The notes: generated by a model not told the origin, from the sequence alone. A stretch of DNA of 64,000 nucleotides from Paenirhodobacter enshiensis (GCF_000740785.1 NZ_JFZB01000001.1:62001-126000); one strand, 5' to 3'; counted from the stretch's first letter, positions 16,839 to 25,262 are shown. Numbers and translations: made by a program.

Positions 16839-17651
16839 TCAGGCGGCCTCGAAGCGCACGCCGTGGCGCAGGAACTGCGTCGCATGGACCGACACCGATT
16901 CCGGGTCGCCCGTGGTCAGGAACTTCGACACGCTGCCTGCTCCCAGAAACTCCGGCCGGCGCTTCAGATAGTCGTCAAGGCTCGAAGCCACCAGAGCAGG
17001 CTGGCTGTAGACTTTGACCTCAGGGCCGAGCGCCTTCTGGAATGCCGCCTGCATCAGCGGGTAATGCGTGCAGCCGAGGATCGCTGCCTCGGGATGCGGC
17101 ATCCGGCGCTTCAGCGCCTCGACATGGGACTTCACCAGCGCCTCGGCGAGGGTTTCGTCGCCCGCCTCGATCGCGTCGACGACGCCACCGCAGGGCTGGG
17201 CCTCGACGTCGACGCCGATGGCGCGGAAGGCGAGTTCGCGCTGGAACGCCCGGGTCGCGACGGTCGCCGGGGTGGCGAACAGCGCCACGTGTTTCACCGC
17301 CACCTCGCGCGGCGGGGTGTTGTCGCCCCATTTGCGTTCGGTCAGCGCCTCGATCATCGGCACGAACACCCCGAGGACGCGCTTGTCGGCGGGGATCCAG
17401 GTCTCCTGCATCCGCTTCAGCGCCGCCGCCGAAGCGGTATTGCACGCCAGGATCACCAGGTCGCACCCCTCGGCCCAGAGCCGTTCGACGCCGCGGCAGG
17501 TCAGATCGAAGATGTCGTCAGCCGAGCGCACACCGTAAGGCGCATGGGCATTGTCGCCCAGATAGACGAAATCCACCTGCGGCAGCCGCTTCGCCACCGC
17601 CTCGAGCACCGTCAACCCGCCGAGCCCGCTGTCAAAAACGCCCACCGCCAT
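16839..17651 (-). CDS. murI: Glutamate racemase
   Basis: Supplies D-glutamate for peptidoglycan. The 270-residue protein has [17 protein letters not shown] at the N-terminus, the first catalytic Cys in [12 protein letters not shown], the second in [10 protein letters not shown], and [12 protein letters not shown]. It is transcribed divergently from the LysR gene across 278 bases that contain nested inverted repeats. Confidence 0.95.
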   Translation of the reverse strand: MAVGVFDSGLGGLTVLEAVAKRLPQVDFVYLGDNAHAPYGVRSADDIFDLTCRGVERLWAEGCDLVILACNTASAAALKRMQETWIPADKRVLGVFVPMIEALTERKWGDNTPPREVAVKHVALFATPATVATRAFQRELAFRAIGVDVEAQPCGGVVDAIEAGDETLAEALVKSHVEALKRRMPHPEAAILGCTHYPLMQAAFQKALGPEVKVYSQPALVASSLDDYLKRRPEFLGAGSVSKFLTTGDPESVSVHATQFLRHGVRFEAA

Positions 17652-17793
17652 GTGCCGCTTCCCTGTCCGATGCGCCGTTACGGCGCGTTCCGGCCGTTCT
17701 ATGCGTCACCGTCGCCGAAGGAAATGCGAAATTTCTGCGAAACACGCGGATTTCATCGGCGCATCATGCAAGATTTCTTTAATTATGCCGGTA

Positions 17794-17823
17794 TTCGCGA
17801 CGATATATTCCACATATCGCGAA
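17794..17823. promoter_or_regulatory. Nested inverted repeats between murI and the LysR gene (candidate operator)
   Basis: Outer arms TTCGCGA (17794-17800) and TCGCGAA (17817-17823) enclose inner arms CGATAT (17801-17806) and ATATCG (17814-17819), the latter with a seven-base AT-rich centre. The dyad lies in an AT-rich part of the divergent region, upstream of the LysR promoter. LysR regulators commonly bind such dyads beside their own gene. Confidence 0.6.
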
Positions 17824-17866
17824 ATCCGCGACAAAGAGACGCTCCTTCGTCCCGCGCCGAAAGCCA

Positions 17867-17894
17867 TTTGTGAACATTGCAAAATTCCTATATT
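17867..17894 (+). promoter_or_regulatory. Candidate promoter of the LysR gene
   Basis: TTTGTG (17867-17872), 16-base spacer, TATATT (17889-17894). It predicts a leader of about 30 bases before the ATG at 17930. Confidence 0.5.
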
Positions 17895-17929
17895 CACCGA
17901 AACGCAGAACAGCTTTGATCGGAGCGCAT

Positions 17930-18862
17930 ATGCCGGGCATGGATTGGGACAAGTTGCGCATCTTCCACGCGGTGGCGGATGCCGGATCTCTGACCCATGC
18001 GGGTGACGCGTTGCGGCTGTCGCAATCGGCGGTGTCTCGTCAGATTCGCGCGCTGGAGGAATCGCTCGGCACGACGCTGTTTCACCGCCATGCCCGCGGC
18101 CTGATCCTGACCGAACAGGGCGAGCTGTTGTTCGAGGCGACCTCGATGATGGCCAAGCGGCTCGATACCGCGGCGGCGAGGATCCGCGATTCCGAGGAAG
18201 AGGTGATGGGCGAGCTGCGCGTCACCGCCACCGTCGGTTTCGGCAGCCTGTGGCTGGCGCCGCGGCTGGCGAAGCTTTACGACCGCTATCCCGATCTGAA
18301 GATCGACCTGATGCTGGAAGAGCGCGTGCTCGATCTGCCGATGCGCGAGGCCGATGTCGCGATCCGCATGAAAGAGCCGAGCCAGGCCGATCTGGTGCGC
18401 AAGCGGCTCCTGAACATCCGGATGCGGTTGTATGCGACGACCGAATATCTCGACAAGGCCGGTCGGCCCGAGCGTCTGGAGGATATGCGCAACCACCGGC
18501 TGATCTGCCAGAACGCCCATGCGCCGCAGGTCGCCGCGGGGGCAGAGCTGGTGCAGATGCTGCTCGCCCAGCACATGCATTCCAAACTGACGGTGAACAA
18601 TTACTTCGGCGTGCTGCAAAGCGTGCTCAATCATGTCGGCGTCGGCGTGCTGCCCGATTACATCATCGCGGACCGTCCGCATGTCGAACGTGTGCTCCCC
18701 GAGATCGAGTCGGTCGAGGTGCCGGTGTTCCTCGCCTATCCCGAGGAGCTGCGCCAGTCGCGCCGGGTCACCGCTTTCCGCGAGTTCATCCAGGAAGAGA
18801 TCCTCGCCTATCGCAAGATCCAGAGCGGCGCCGAAGCGGTGGCGGAACCCGATCCGCAGTGA
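17930..18862 (+). CDS. LysR-type regulator of the VtlR/LsrB group
   Basis: DNA-binding activator or repressor of 310 residues. The N-terminus reads MDWDKLRIFHAVADAGSLTH and continues into the helix-turn-helix LRLSQSAVSRQIRALEESLG and LFHRHARGLILTEQGE, closely matching VtlR of Brucella and LsrB of Sinorhizobium/Agrobacterium as I remember them. The rest is a normal effector-binding domain (GELRVTATVGFGSLWLAPRL onward). The ATG at 17930 has GGAG at the right distance; the longer frame starts inside the promoter. VtlR-type proteins activate small RNA and small-protein genes in Rhizobiales. A terminator and then a candidate sRNA gene follow on the same strand. Confidence 0.9.
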   Translation: MPGMDWDKLRIFHAVADAGSLTHAGDALRLSQSAVSRQIRALEESLGTTLFHRHARGLILTEQGELLFEATSMMAKRLDTAAARIRDSEEEVMGELRVTATVGFGSLWLAPRLAKLYDRYPDLKIDLMLEERVLDLPMREADVAIRMKEPSQADLVRKRLLNIRMRLYATTEYLDKAGRPERLEDMRNHRLICQNAHAPQVAAGAELVQMLLAQHMHSKLTVNNYFGVLQSVLNHVGVGVLPDYIIADRPHVERVLPEIESVEVPVFLAYPEELRQSRRVTAFREFIQEEILAYRKIQSGAEAVAEPDPQ

Positions 18863-18876
18863 CATGACCGTGGTGG

Positions 18877-18907
18877 CATTCCCGCAACGCATGGCGGGAA
18901 TGTTTTT
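18877..18907 (+). terminator. Terminator of the LysR gene
   Basis: Nine-base stem CATTCCCGC / GCGGGAATG followed by TTTTT, starting 15 bases after the stop. It separates the LysR mRNA from the downstream sRNA unit. Confidence 0.85.
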
Positions 18908-18925
18908 ACCGAATGGCAAAAGCCC

Positions 18926-18954
18926 TTGCCAAGTTTCCAAACTGCTCATATTTC
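18926..18954 (+). promoter_or_regulatory. Candidate promoter of the small RNA, with a dyad in the spacer
   Basis: TTGCCA (18926-18931), exactly 17 bases, TATTTC (18949-18954). The spacer holds the inverted repeat AGTTT-CC-AAACT (18932-18943), which could be a regulator site. It starts 18 bases after the T run of the LysR terminator. Confidence 0.55.
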
Positions 18955-18960
18955 AGGCGC

Positions 18961-19043
18961 AGAGATCGGCGGTCTGAGGAAACTCTCGTCGGTTTCTACC
19001 TCCCTGTTGGACTACGGCCGAGCTTTGTCTCGGCCTTTTTTTT
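18961..19043 (+). ncRNA. Candidate trans-acting small RNA (about 83 nt)
   Basis: Between the LysR terminator and the end of the convergent LysE gene lies a self-contained unit: a promoter, about 55 bases without an ORF, and a strong terminator at 19016-19043 (GGCCGAG-CTTTGT-CTCGGCC then eight T). The body has a GAG-GAAA-CTC hairpin and a segment CTACCTCCCTGTTGGACTAC that I could not fold well. The CCTCCC in it is complementary to Shine-Dalgarno sequences, as in AbcR-type and other Hfq-bound alphaproteobacterial sRNAs. The exact 5' end is inferred from the promoter. I cannot name an Rfam family. Confidence 0.65.
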
Positions 19044-19058
19044 GCCCGAACGGTTTTT

Positions 19059-19685
19059 TCAGCCCTTCAGTCCCCGGCCGACCTCGACCAGACCGAGACC
19101 GGCGAGCGCCAGCCCCGATACACGGTCGATCCACAGCCGGAGCCGCGGCCCCAGAACGCCGCGCAGGGTGGATGTCACGCCAACCACCATCGCCCACCAG
19201 ATCAGCGAGCCCGCCACCACGCCGGCCACGGTCGACAGCGCCTCGGCCAGCCGGAACCCGGCCGCGGGTGTCAGCGCCGCGAACACGGCCGAGAACATGA
19301 TGATCGTCGGCGGGTTGGTCAGCGTCAGCAGCACCGCCGCCGCCAGATCGCGCAGCGGGTTGCGCGGTGCCAGCGCGGCCGGCGCATCCGCCCCCGGATC
19401 GCGCCGCATCAGCGCCTTCAGCCCCAGCCACAGCAAAAACAGCCCCGCCGCCAGATGCAGCGGTTGCTGATGCGCCAGCATGAACCCCGACAGCCCCGCC
19501 AGACCGAGCGCCGCGACCGCGGCATAGATCCCGTCGCCGAGCGCGATCCCCGCGCCGATCGCCATGCCGTGGCGGGCGCCGCGGGTCAGCGTTGTCTTCA
19601 TGCACAGCACGCTCATCGGCCCCACGGGGGCGGCGATGGCCATGCCGATCAGGGCAGAGCGGACGAAAAGAGACGGATCGAACAT
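19059..19685 (-). CDS. LysE-family amino acid/metabolite exporter
   Basis: A 208-residue inner-membrane protein with about six hydrophobic helices and the LysE/RhtB opening SALIGMAIAAPVGPMSVLCM, followed by RGARHGMAIGAGIALGDGIY and LTLTNPPTIIMFSAVF. The start at 19685 (MFDPSLFVRS) is chosen because GGAG lies eight bases upstream; ATGs seven and more codons earlier are possible. The substrate cannot be told. It ends 15 bases from the sRNA terminator, which may serve both strands. Confidence 0.85.
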   Translation of the reverse strand: MFDPSLFVRSALIGMAIAAPVGPMSVLCMKTTLTRGARHGMAIGAGIALGDGIYAAVAALGLAGLSGFMLAHQQPLHLAAGLFLLWLGLKALMRRDPGADAPAALAPRNPLRDLAAAVLLTLTNPPTIIMFSAVFAALTPAAGFRLAEALSTVAGVVAGSLIWWAMVVGVTSTLRGVLGPRLRLWIDRVSGLALAGLGLVEVGRGLKG

Positions 19686-20061
19686 CGTGAAAACTCCATG
19701 AGACATGAAAATACCCCGCGGGCAGGGCCGGCGGGGTTCGGATGGGCAAGACAGAGAGGGAAAGCGGGGCTCAGACCCCGGACTGCCCTCCGGCCGCGCC
19801 ACGGACCGAAGCCACCGCCGTCAGGCGATTTCGTTGGGTCCGATTGAGGCGGGCGTTCAGGGTCATATGGAGACCCTGCCAGCCCCGCCCCGCCCCGTCA
19901 AGCGTGCCGTCAAGCGCGCCGTGCCGCCGGCCTGCCCACAGGCCGCCCGGCCCGACGCGACACCCGCGCCACGGCACGCGGTTTTGCCCGCTCTGCCCCC
20001 TTTCCCCGCAGCCCCCTTTGGCCTAAAGGGAGGCAAACGCCCTACCGCCCCGGAGGATCCG
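19686..20061. other. Divergent intergenic region LysE / purL (376 bp)
   Basis: No gene is supported. The minus-strand LysE leader contains GC-rich inverted repeats (CCCCGC / GCGGGG near 19700-19730). A 12-base tandem duplication of the CCGTCAAGCG type lies near 19895-19920. Directly before purL (20011-20034) is a hairpin with nine pairs and one bulged A around CCCTTT/AAAGGG. I could not match a known riboswitch. Confidence 0.5.
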
Positions 20062-22224
20062 ATGACCGAGCCGCAGATCACCCCAGACGTCATTGCCGCG
20101 CATGGTCTGAAACCCGACGAATACCAGAGCATCCTGACCATCATCGGTCGCGAACCCACCTTCACCGAGCTGGGCATCTTCTCGGCGATGTGGAACGAGC
20201 ATTGCTCTTACAAGTCGTCGAAGAAATGGCTGCGCACCCTGCCGACCGAGGGCCCGCAGGTCATCTGCGGTCCGGGCGAGAACGCCGGCGTCGTCGACAT
20301 CGGCGACGGCCAGGCGGTGATCTTCAAGATGGAGAGCCACAACCACCCGAGCTATATCGAGCCCAAGCAGGGCGCGGCGACCGGCGTGGGCGGCATCCTG
20401 CGCGACGTGTTCACCATGGGCGCGCGCCCGGTCGCGGCGATGGACAGCCTGTCCTTCGGCACCACGAAGCACCCGAAGACCGCGCAGCTGGTCAAGGGCG
20501 TGGTCGACGGCATCGGCCATTACGGCAACTGCTTCGGCGTGCCGAACGTCGGCGGCGAGGTCCGCTTCGATGCGAGCTATGACGGCAACTGTCTGGTCAA
20601 CGCCTTCGCCGCGGGCATCGCGGACACCGACCGCATCTTCTATTGCGCGGCCTCGGGCGTCGGGATGCCGGTGGTCTATGTCGGCGCGAAGACCGGCCGC
20701 GATGGCGTGGGCGGCGCCACCATGGCCTCGGCCGAATTCGACGACACCATCGAGGAGAAGCGTCCCACCGTTCAGGTCGGCGACCCCTTCACCGAGAAGA
20801 AGCTGATGGAGGCCTGCCTCGAGCTGATGCAGACCGATGCGGTGATCTCGATCCAGGACATGGGCGCGGCGGGTCTGACCTGCTCGGCCGTCGAGATGGG
20901 CGACAAGGGCGGTCTGGGCATCAAACTGGTTCTCGATCAGGTGCCGCAGCGCGAGACCGCGATGACCGCCTACGAGATGATGTTGTCGGAATCGCAGGAA
21001 CGTATGCTGATGGTTCTGCATCCCGACAAGCAGGACGAGGCCCGCGCGATCTTCGAGAAATGGGATCTCGATTTCGCGGTGGTCGGCGAGACCATCGCCG
21101 AGGACCGCTTCCTGATCCTGCACGGCAACGAGGTGAAGGCGGATCTGCCGCTGTCTAAGCTGTCTTCCTCCGCGCCGGAATACGACCGCCCGTGGATCGA
21201 GACGCCGGCCCCTGAGCCGATGCCCGCGCTGCCCGCCATCGGGCCCGTCGCGGCGCTGAAGGCGCTGATCGGCTCGCCGAACTATGCCGCGAAGGACTGG
21301 GTGTTCGAGCAGTATGACACGCAGGTCATGGCCGATACCGTGCGCCGTCCGGGTCTGGGCGCGGGCGTGATCCGGGTGCATGGCACCGACAAGGCGCTCG
21401 CGTTCACCTCGGACGTGACGCCGCGCTACGTCAAGGCGAACCCCTATCGCGGCGGCGCGCAGGCGGTGGCCGAGGCCTATCGCAACCTGACCGCCGCGGG
21501 CGCTCTGCCGCTGGCGACGACCGACAACATGAACTTCGGCAACCCCGAGAAGCCCGAGATCATGGGTCAGTTCGTCGGCAGCATCAAAGGCATCTCGGCG
21601 GCGTGCATCGCGCTCGACATGCCGATCGTGTCGGGCAACGTCTCGCTGTACAACGAGACCGACGGTTCGGGCATCCTGCCGACGCCGACGATCGGTGCGG
21701 TCGGGCTGGTCGCGCATGTCGACGATCTGATCGCCGGTCTGCCCGAGGCGGGCGACATCGCGCTGCTGATCGGCGAGACCGAGGGCCACATGGGCCAGTC
21801 GGCGCTGGCGGCGGAGGCCTTCGGCATCGTCGCGGGCGATGCGCCCGAGGTCGATCTGGCAGCTGAGCGCCGCAACGGCGAGTTCCTGCGCGCCAACCGC
21901 AAGCTGCTGAAGGCGGCGAGCGATCTGGCAGACGGCGGGCTCGCGCTCGCGGCCTTCGAGATGGCCGAGGCGGCGGGTCTGGGCGTGACGCTGGACGCGG
22001 CCGACATCGCGACGCTGTTCGGCGAGGATCAGGCGCGCTACCTCGTTGCCTGCGACGCGGCGGGCGCCACGGCACTCGAGGCGGCGGCGGCAGCAGCGGG
22101 CGTGCCCGTGGCGCGCGTCGGTGCCTTCGGTGGCAAGACGGTGAGCTTCGGCGGCGACAGCGCGCCGATGGCGGAGCTGTCGGCACTTTACCGCACCGCC
22201 TTCGCCAGGGCGATCGGCGAGTGA
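20062..22224 (+). CDS. purL: Phosphoribosylformylglycinamidine synthase, PurL subunit
   Basis: ATP-dependent conversion of FGAR to FGAM in purine synthesis, working with PurS and PurQ. At 720 residues this is the small, Bacillus-like PurL. Motifs: [15 protein letters not shown], the ATP-site [35 protein letters not shown], and [20 protein letters not shown]. The ATG at 20062 has GGAGGA upstream; the frame is open further upstream but that part lacks similarity and crosses the leader hairpin. purS and purQ are not in the window. Two repeat copies follow. Confidence 0.96.
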   Translation: MTEPQITPDVIAAHGLKPDEYQSILTIIGREPTFTELGIFSAMWNEHCSYKSSKKWLRTLPTEGPQVICGPGENAGVVDIGDGQAVIFKMESHNHPSYIEPKQGAATGVGGILRDVFTMGARPVAAMDSLSFGTTKHPKTAQLVKGVVDGIGHYGNCFGVPNVGGEVRFDASYDGNCLVNAFAAGIADTDRIFYCAASGVGMPVVYVGAKTGRDGVGGATMASAEFDDTIEEKRPTVQVGDPFTEKKLMEACLELMQTDAVISIQDMGAAGLTCSAVEMGDKGGLGIKLVLDQVPQRETAMTAYEMMLSESQERMLMVLHPDKQDEARAIFEKWDLDFAVVGETIAEDRFLILHGNEVKADLPLSKLSSSAPEYDRPWIETPAPEPMPALPAIGPVAALKALIGSPNYAAKDWVFEQYDTQVMADTVRRPGLGAGVIRVHGTDKALAFTSDVTPRYVKANPYRGGAQAVAEAYRNLTAAGALPLATTDNMNFGNPEKPEIMGQFVGSIKGISAACIALDMPIVSGNVSLYNETDGSGILPTPTIGAVGLVAHVDDLIAGLPEAGDIALLIGETEGHMGQSALAAEAFGIVAGDAPEVDLAAERRNGEFLRANRKLLKAASDLADGGLALAAFEMAEAAGLGVTLDAADIATLFGEDQARYLVACDAAGATALEAAAAAAGVPVARVGAFGGKTVSFGGDSAPMAELSALYRTAFARAIGE

Positions 22225-22235
22225 GACGGACGGGG

Positions 22236-22370
22236 GAGAGCGAAAGCTCTGCCCCGCCGGATAACAAAGAGAGGGGGCTCTGCCCCCCGCAGAAGGTTAA
22301 GTGAGGGGGCTCTGCCCCCTCGGGCCTTCGGCCCTTCACCCCCGGGATATTTTTGGCGAATCGAAAGGGG
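22236..22370 (+). repeat. Structured repeat, locus 5 (forward, with extra first hairpins)
   Basis: The full copy (about 22297-22370) has the first hairpin GGGGGC-TCT-GCCCCC, the second GGGCC-TTC-GGCCC, the core CCCCCGGGATATTT and the tail GCGAATCGAAAGG. Upstream are a separate first-hairpin module (22271-22286) and a decayed one (22236-22256). It lies between purL and bolA, which run in the same direction; the remaining bases to 22485 carry only the bolA leader. Confidence 0.85.
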
Positions 22371-22485
22371 CAAGGCCCGCGAGGACTTGCCGCGAGACGG
22401 GTTCGGCGGCCGGCGGAAGCGGCCGCGGCCTCTTGTCGCGCCCGGCCCCGCGGCCTAGATTGAGACCAGAGACGAGGAGAGCGCC

Positions 22486-22728
22486 ATGCCGATGGAAGCC
22501 AAGGACATCGAAGCCCTGATCCGCGACGGATTTCCCGACGCCAGGATCACCATCACCGACCTGGCCGGCGACGGCAATCACTGGGCGGCCGAGGTGATCG
22601 ACGCCTCTTTCGCAGGCCTGAACCGGGTGCAGCAGCAACGCGCCGTCTTCGCCGCGCTCAAGGGCGCGATGGACGGGCCGAACGCGCCGCTTCATGCGCT
22701 CGCGCTGACCACCAAGGCGCCGGCCTGA
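22486..22728 (+). CDS. BolA/IbaG-family protein
   Basis: An 80-residue protein with the BolA fold: [20 protein letters not shown], the loop [14 protein letters not shown] with the conserved His, and [16 protein letters not shown]. BolA-type proteins bind [2Fe-2S] clusters jointly with monothiol glutaredoxins, and the glutaredoxin gene follows 79 bases downstream on the same strand. It is shorter than classic BolA and resembles the IbaG (YrbA) subgroup. GAGGAG precedes the ATG by seven bases. Confidence 0.9.
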   Translation: MPMEAKDIEALIRDGFPDARITITDLAGDGNHWAAEVIDASFAGLNRVQQQRAVFAALKGAMDGPNAPLHALALTTKAPA

Positions 22729-22807
22729 AAGCCGGCTGGCCGGAGTTGACGACATTCCGCGCCCGGACGCCTGTGCCCGGCGCGACCACAAAGAGGATGT
22801 GACGCAG

Positions 22808-23167
22808 ATGAGCGCACTCGATCAGATCAAGGAAGACGTCGCCGCGAATGACGTCGTGCTCTTCATGAAGGGCACCAAGGAAATGCCGCGCTGCGGTTTC
22901 TCGGCGCGCGTTGCGGGCGTGCTGAACTTCATGGGCGTCGACTACAAGGACGTCGACGTTCTGGCCGACGAGATGGTGCGTCAGGGGATCAAGGAATTCT
23001 CCGACTGGCCGACCATCCCGCAGCTTTACGTGAAGGGCGAATTCGTCGGCGGCTGCGATATCGTGACCGAGATGACGCTCTCGGGCGAGCTCGACAAGCT
23101 GTTCGACGACAAGGGCGTCACCTATGACAAGGCGAAGGCCGACCAGATCCGCGCCGCGAACGCCTGA
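22808..23167 (+). CDS. grxD: Monothiol glutaredoxin, Grx4/GrxD type
   Basis: Carries or transfers [2Fe-2S] clusters bound by its CGFS motif ([16 protein letters not shown], near residues 29-32) and glutathione. Also present are [26 protein letters not shown] and CDIVTEM. The ATG at 22808 gives 119 residues; an in-frame GTG three codons earlier is too close to the GAGG ribosome site. Adjacent to its likely partner, the BolA-family gene. A strong terminator follows 35 bases later. Confidence 0.95.
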   Translation: MSALDQIKEDVAANDVVLFMKGTKEMPRCGFSARVAGVLNFMGVDYKDVDVLADEMVRQGIKEFSDWPTIPQLYVKGEFVGGCDIVTEMTLSGELDKLFDDKGVTYDKAKADQIRAANA

Positions 23168-23201
23168 TCCGCGTTTTGCGGATCTGGTCTTCGGACCGAT
23201 G

Positions 23202-23228
23202 AAAAACCCCGCCACTGGCGGGGTTTTT
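23202..23228 (+). terminator. Bidirectional terminator between grxD and the DUF1523 gene
   Basis: A perfect 12-bp stem (AAAAACCCCGCC / GGCGGGGTTTTT) with a three-base loop. The A run on one side and T run on the other allow termination of both convergent transcripts. Confidence 0.93.
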
Positions 23229-23244
23229 GCGTTCGGGGAGGCGC

Positions 23245-23820
23245 TCAGTCCTTCGGGCGCCAGCGGGCGACGAAGGGGGCGATGATGCGCGCCTCGAACA
23301 GCTTCCACAGCGTGCGCAGGAACAGCGCGATCACGATCAGCACGACGAAGAACACGATGGTCGCCCAGGGGATCACCGTCACGTCGGGGCCGTCGACCGG
23401 GCGCACCGACAGCGCGTTCGGGAAGATCGACCAGATCTGATTGCGCCAGCCATAGCGCGTCACCACCACCCATTTCGGCGTCTCGGCGGTGGATTTCAGA
23501 TCGTCGGCGCGGGTCTGCAAGGTCGCGGTGTCGAACTTGAAATAGGGCGGCCAGCCCCAGCCGGTATCCTCGTTGCGGTAGACCACGGGCTTGCCGTCGG
23601 GGCGCACCGCTTGGATGAACTGCACGTCGCGCGTGCCCTGCGAGGCCTGCTGCGTCTTGCTCGATCCCGACCAGAAGATATTCGTCCAGCCGTTCAGGTC
23701 GACGCGCTGCTGATAGGTGCCGACGATGCGCACCACGTCATGGCGCGGCAAGGTGTAATGCAAAAACCCCGCCACCAGCAGCACGAGAAGGGTCAGGAAG
23801 CTCCATTTGACGTAACGCAT
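23245..23820 (-). CDS. DUF1523-family membrane protein
   Basis: A 191-residue protein with an N-terminal helix (FLTLLVLLVAGFLHYTL), a periplasmic domain with DVVRIVGTYQQRVD, YRNEDTGWGWPPYFKFD and VTRYGWRNQIWSIFPNALSV, and a second helix near residues 150-170 (IVFFVVLIVIALFLRTLW). This architecture matches the alphaproteobacterial DUF1523 family, whose function I do not know. It starts four bases after the small membrane protein gene upstream, so the two are likely co-translated. Confidence 0.8.
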   Translation of the reverse strand: MRYVKWSFLTLLVLLVAGFLHYTLPRHDVVRIVGTYQQRVDLNGWTNIFWSGSSKTQQASQGTRDVQFIQAVRPDGKPVVYRNEDTGWGWPPYFKFDTATLQTRADDLKSTAETPKWVVVTRYGWRNQIWSIFPNALSVRPVDGPDVTVIPWATIVFFVVLIVIALFLRTLWKLFEARIIAPFVARWRPKD

Positions 23821-23824
23821 CGGC

Positions 23825-24103
23825 TCAGCCCCGGTTCAGGAAAAGGATCATGCCGCCCACGTAAAGGATCGGCAGGCCGTAGATCAGCCCGATCAGGCGC
23901 AAGGTCAGGCGGCGCTGGTAAGGCGCAAGGCGGGTCTCGATCAGCGTCTCTTCCGGGCGCGCGTCGGGCGCCGCACCGGTTTCCCTGCGCCAGGCGGCGA
24001 TCAGCGCCTCGCGCCGGCGCCACAGCAGGTAAAGCCGCACGAAACCGAACACCAGGGTCAGGGTGAACAGGCCGAGAATGCTCAGCGGGATTGCCTCGAT
24101 CAC
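23825..24103 (-). CDS. Small two-helix membrane protein of unknown function (92 aa)
   Basis: Two predicted helices (SILGLFTLTLVFGFVRLYLL and LIGLIYGLPILYVGGMILF) flank a basic, Arg-rich loop of about 40 residues. It starts at a GTG with a near-perfect AAGGAGG five bases upstream. It lies between panC and the DUF1523 gene, four bases before the latter, which suggests a paired membrane function. No family is recognised. Confidence 0.7.
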   Translation of the reverse strand: MIEAIPLSILGLFTLTLVFGFVRLYLLWRRREALIAAWRRETGAAPDARPEETLIETRLAPYQRRLTLRLIGLIYGLPILYVGGMILFLNRG

Positions 24104-24205
24104 GGAACCTCCTTCGGGCGCGCGGGGGATGCGGCCCCTTTCGCATCAGTGATAGCCTGCGCGGGCGTGGGGCGAAAGCCCTGTGGCCAAAGGCCCGCTC
24201 CCGCT

Positions 24206-25045
24206 TCAGATCGCGATATTGTCGATCAGCCGCACGCCGCCGAGCCAGGCCGCAGCCAGCAGCCGCGCGGGATCGGCCGGATCGGCAAGCGGGCGCAGCG
24301 TCTCGGCATGGCGCAGTTCGAGATAATCGAGGGAGGCGAAGCCTTCCTCGATCAGCCGGCTGCGGGCGTCATCGAGCTCGCGCACGGGATCGCGGCCGGC
24401 GCGCAGCCCCTGCGCGGTCTGCTGCATCACCTGATAGAGCGCCGGCGCGATGCGGCGCGCCTCGGGCGTGAGGCGGGCGTTGCGCGACGACAGCGCCAGA
24501 CCGTCGGGCTCGCGCACCGTCGGACAGCCCGTCACCCGCACCGGCAGGTTGAGATCGGTCACCAGCCGGCGCACGATCTGCAACTGCTGCCAGTCCTTCT
24601 CGCCGAAGAACGCCCAGCCGGCCTGAGCCATGCCGAGGATCTTGGTCACCACCGTGGTCATGCCGTCGAAATGGCCCGGACGGAACGCACCTTCGAGCTC
24701 CTCTGAGATGCCGGCGACGCTGACACGGGTGGAAAAGCCGTCGGGATAGACGTCGCCGACGCCCGGGGCGAACAGCACATCGGCACGCTCGGCCTCGAGC
24801 AGCGCCAGATCGCGGGCTTCGTCGCGCGGATATTTCTCCAGATCGTCGGCACGGTCGAATTGCAGCGGGTTGACGAAGATCGTCACGATCACCCGGTCGC
24901 AGTGGCGGCGCGCGGTGCGCAGCAGGCTCAGATGCCCGTCGTGAAGCGCCCCCATCGTCGGCACGACGCCGACCCGCATTCCCGAGCGTTTCCAGCCCTC
25001 AACCTTGTCGGCAAGCGCCGCGGCGGCACGAACGACCTGTGTCAT
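24206..25045 (-). CDS. panC: Pantothenate synthetase
   Basis: Condenses pantoate and beta-alanine with ATP in coenzyme A synthesis. The 279-residue protein shows VPTMGALHDGHLSLL (HIGH-type site), IFVNPLQFD, FFGEKDWQQL and LSSRNARLTPEAR (KMSKS-type loop). The open frame extends far upstream but the family N-terminus is MTQVVRAAAAL, so the ATG at 25045 is used. panB, its usual partner, is not in the window. Confidence 0.95.
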   Translation of the reverse strand: MTQVVRAAAALADKVEGWKRSGMRVGVVPTMGALHDGHLSLLRTARRHCDRVIVTIFVNPLQFDRADDLEKYPRDEARDLALLEAERADVLFAPGVGDVYPDGFSTRVSVAGISEELEGAFRPGHFDGMTTVVTKILGMAQAGWAFFGEKDWQQLQIVRRLVTDLNLPVRVTGCPTVREPDGLALSSRNARLTPEARRIAPALYQVMQQTAQGLRAGRDPVRELDDARSRLIEEGFASLDYLELRHAETLRPLADPADPARLLAAAWLGGVRLIDNIAI

Positions 25046-25201
25046 CGTGGTTTCCCTCTTCTCCCCCTCGCGGGCGGCGGACACGGCTGGCCTGCCCCCT
25101 CGCGCCCTCAAACCCGCGCAAGGCATAGCGCCCCGGCCCCCGCAATGCAAACGCGGCAATGCGCTCCCGGGGGGCAGCGGAAGAACGGGACGTCCGGGAG
25201 C

Positions 25202-25218
25202 GGCTTTTATGTAAAGCC
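25202..25218 (+). promoter_or_regulatory. Inverted repeat in the leader of the peptide-type binding protein gene
   Basis: Perfect six-base arms GGCTTT / AAAGCC around TATGT. It lies 84 bases before the start codon and 22 bases before a second inverted repeat. Confidence 0.45.
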
Positions 25219-25239
25219 CTTGATCGCGCCCCTCCCGGC

Positions 25240-25262
25240 GGACAATCATGCACCGATTGTCC
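25240..25262 (+). promoter_or_regulatory. Second inverted repeat, just before the ribosome binding site
   Basis: Perfect eight-base arms GGACAATC / GATTGTCC around a seven-base loop. It ends about ten bases before GGAGG of the next gene, so as RNA it could control access to the ribosome site, or as DNA act as an operator. Confidence 0.5.

Noticed and set aside
19686-19860. Possible riboswitch in the LysE leader
   Set aside because: GC-rich inverted repeats are present but I could not fit any known riboswitch consensus, including SAM-II, glycine, lysine and guanidine types.
19895-19920. A 12-base tandem duplication (CCGTCAAGCG type) before purL
   Set aside because: Only two copies and in Pro/Arg-codon-like GC-rich sequence; not enough to call a regulatory array.
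19705-20061. An N-terminal extension of purL by 119 codons
   Set aside because: The PurL N-terminus begins at [11 protein letters not shown] with its own GGAGGA site. The extension crosses a hairpin and is Pro/Arg-rich without similarity.
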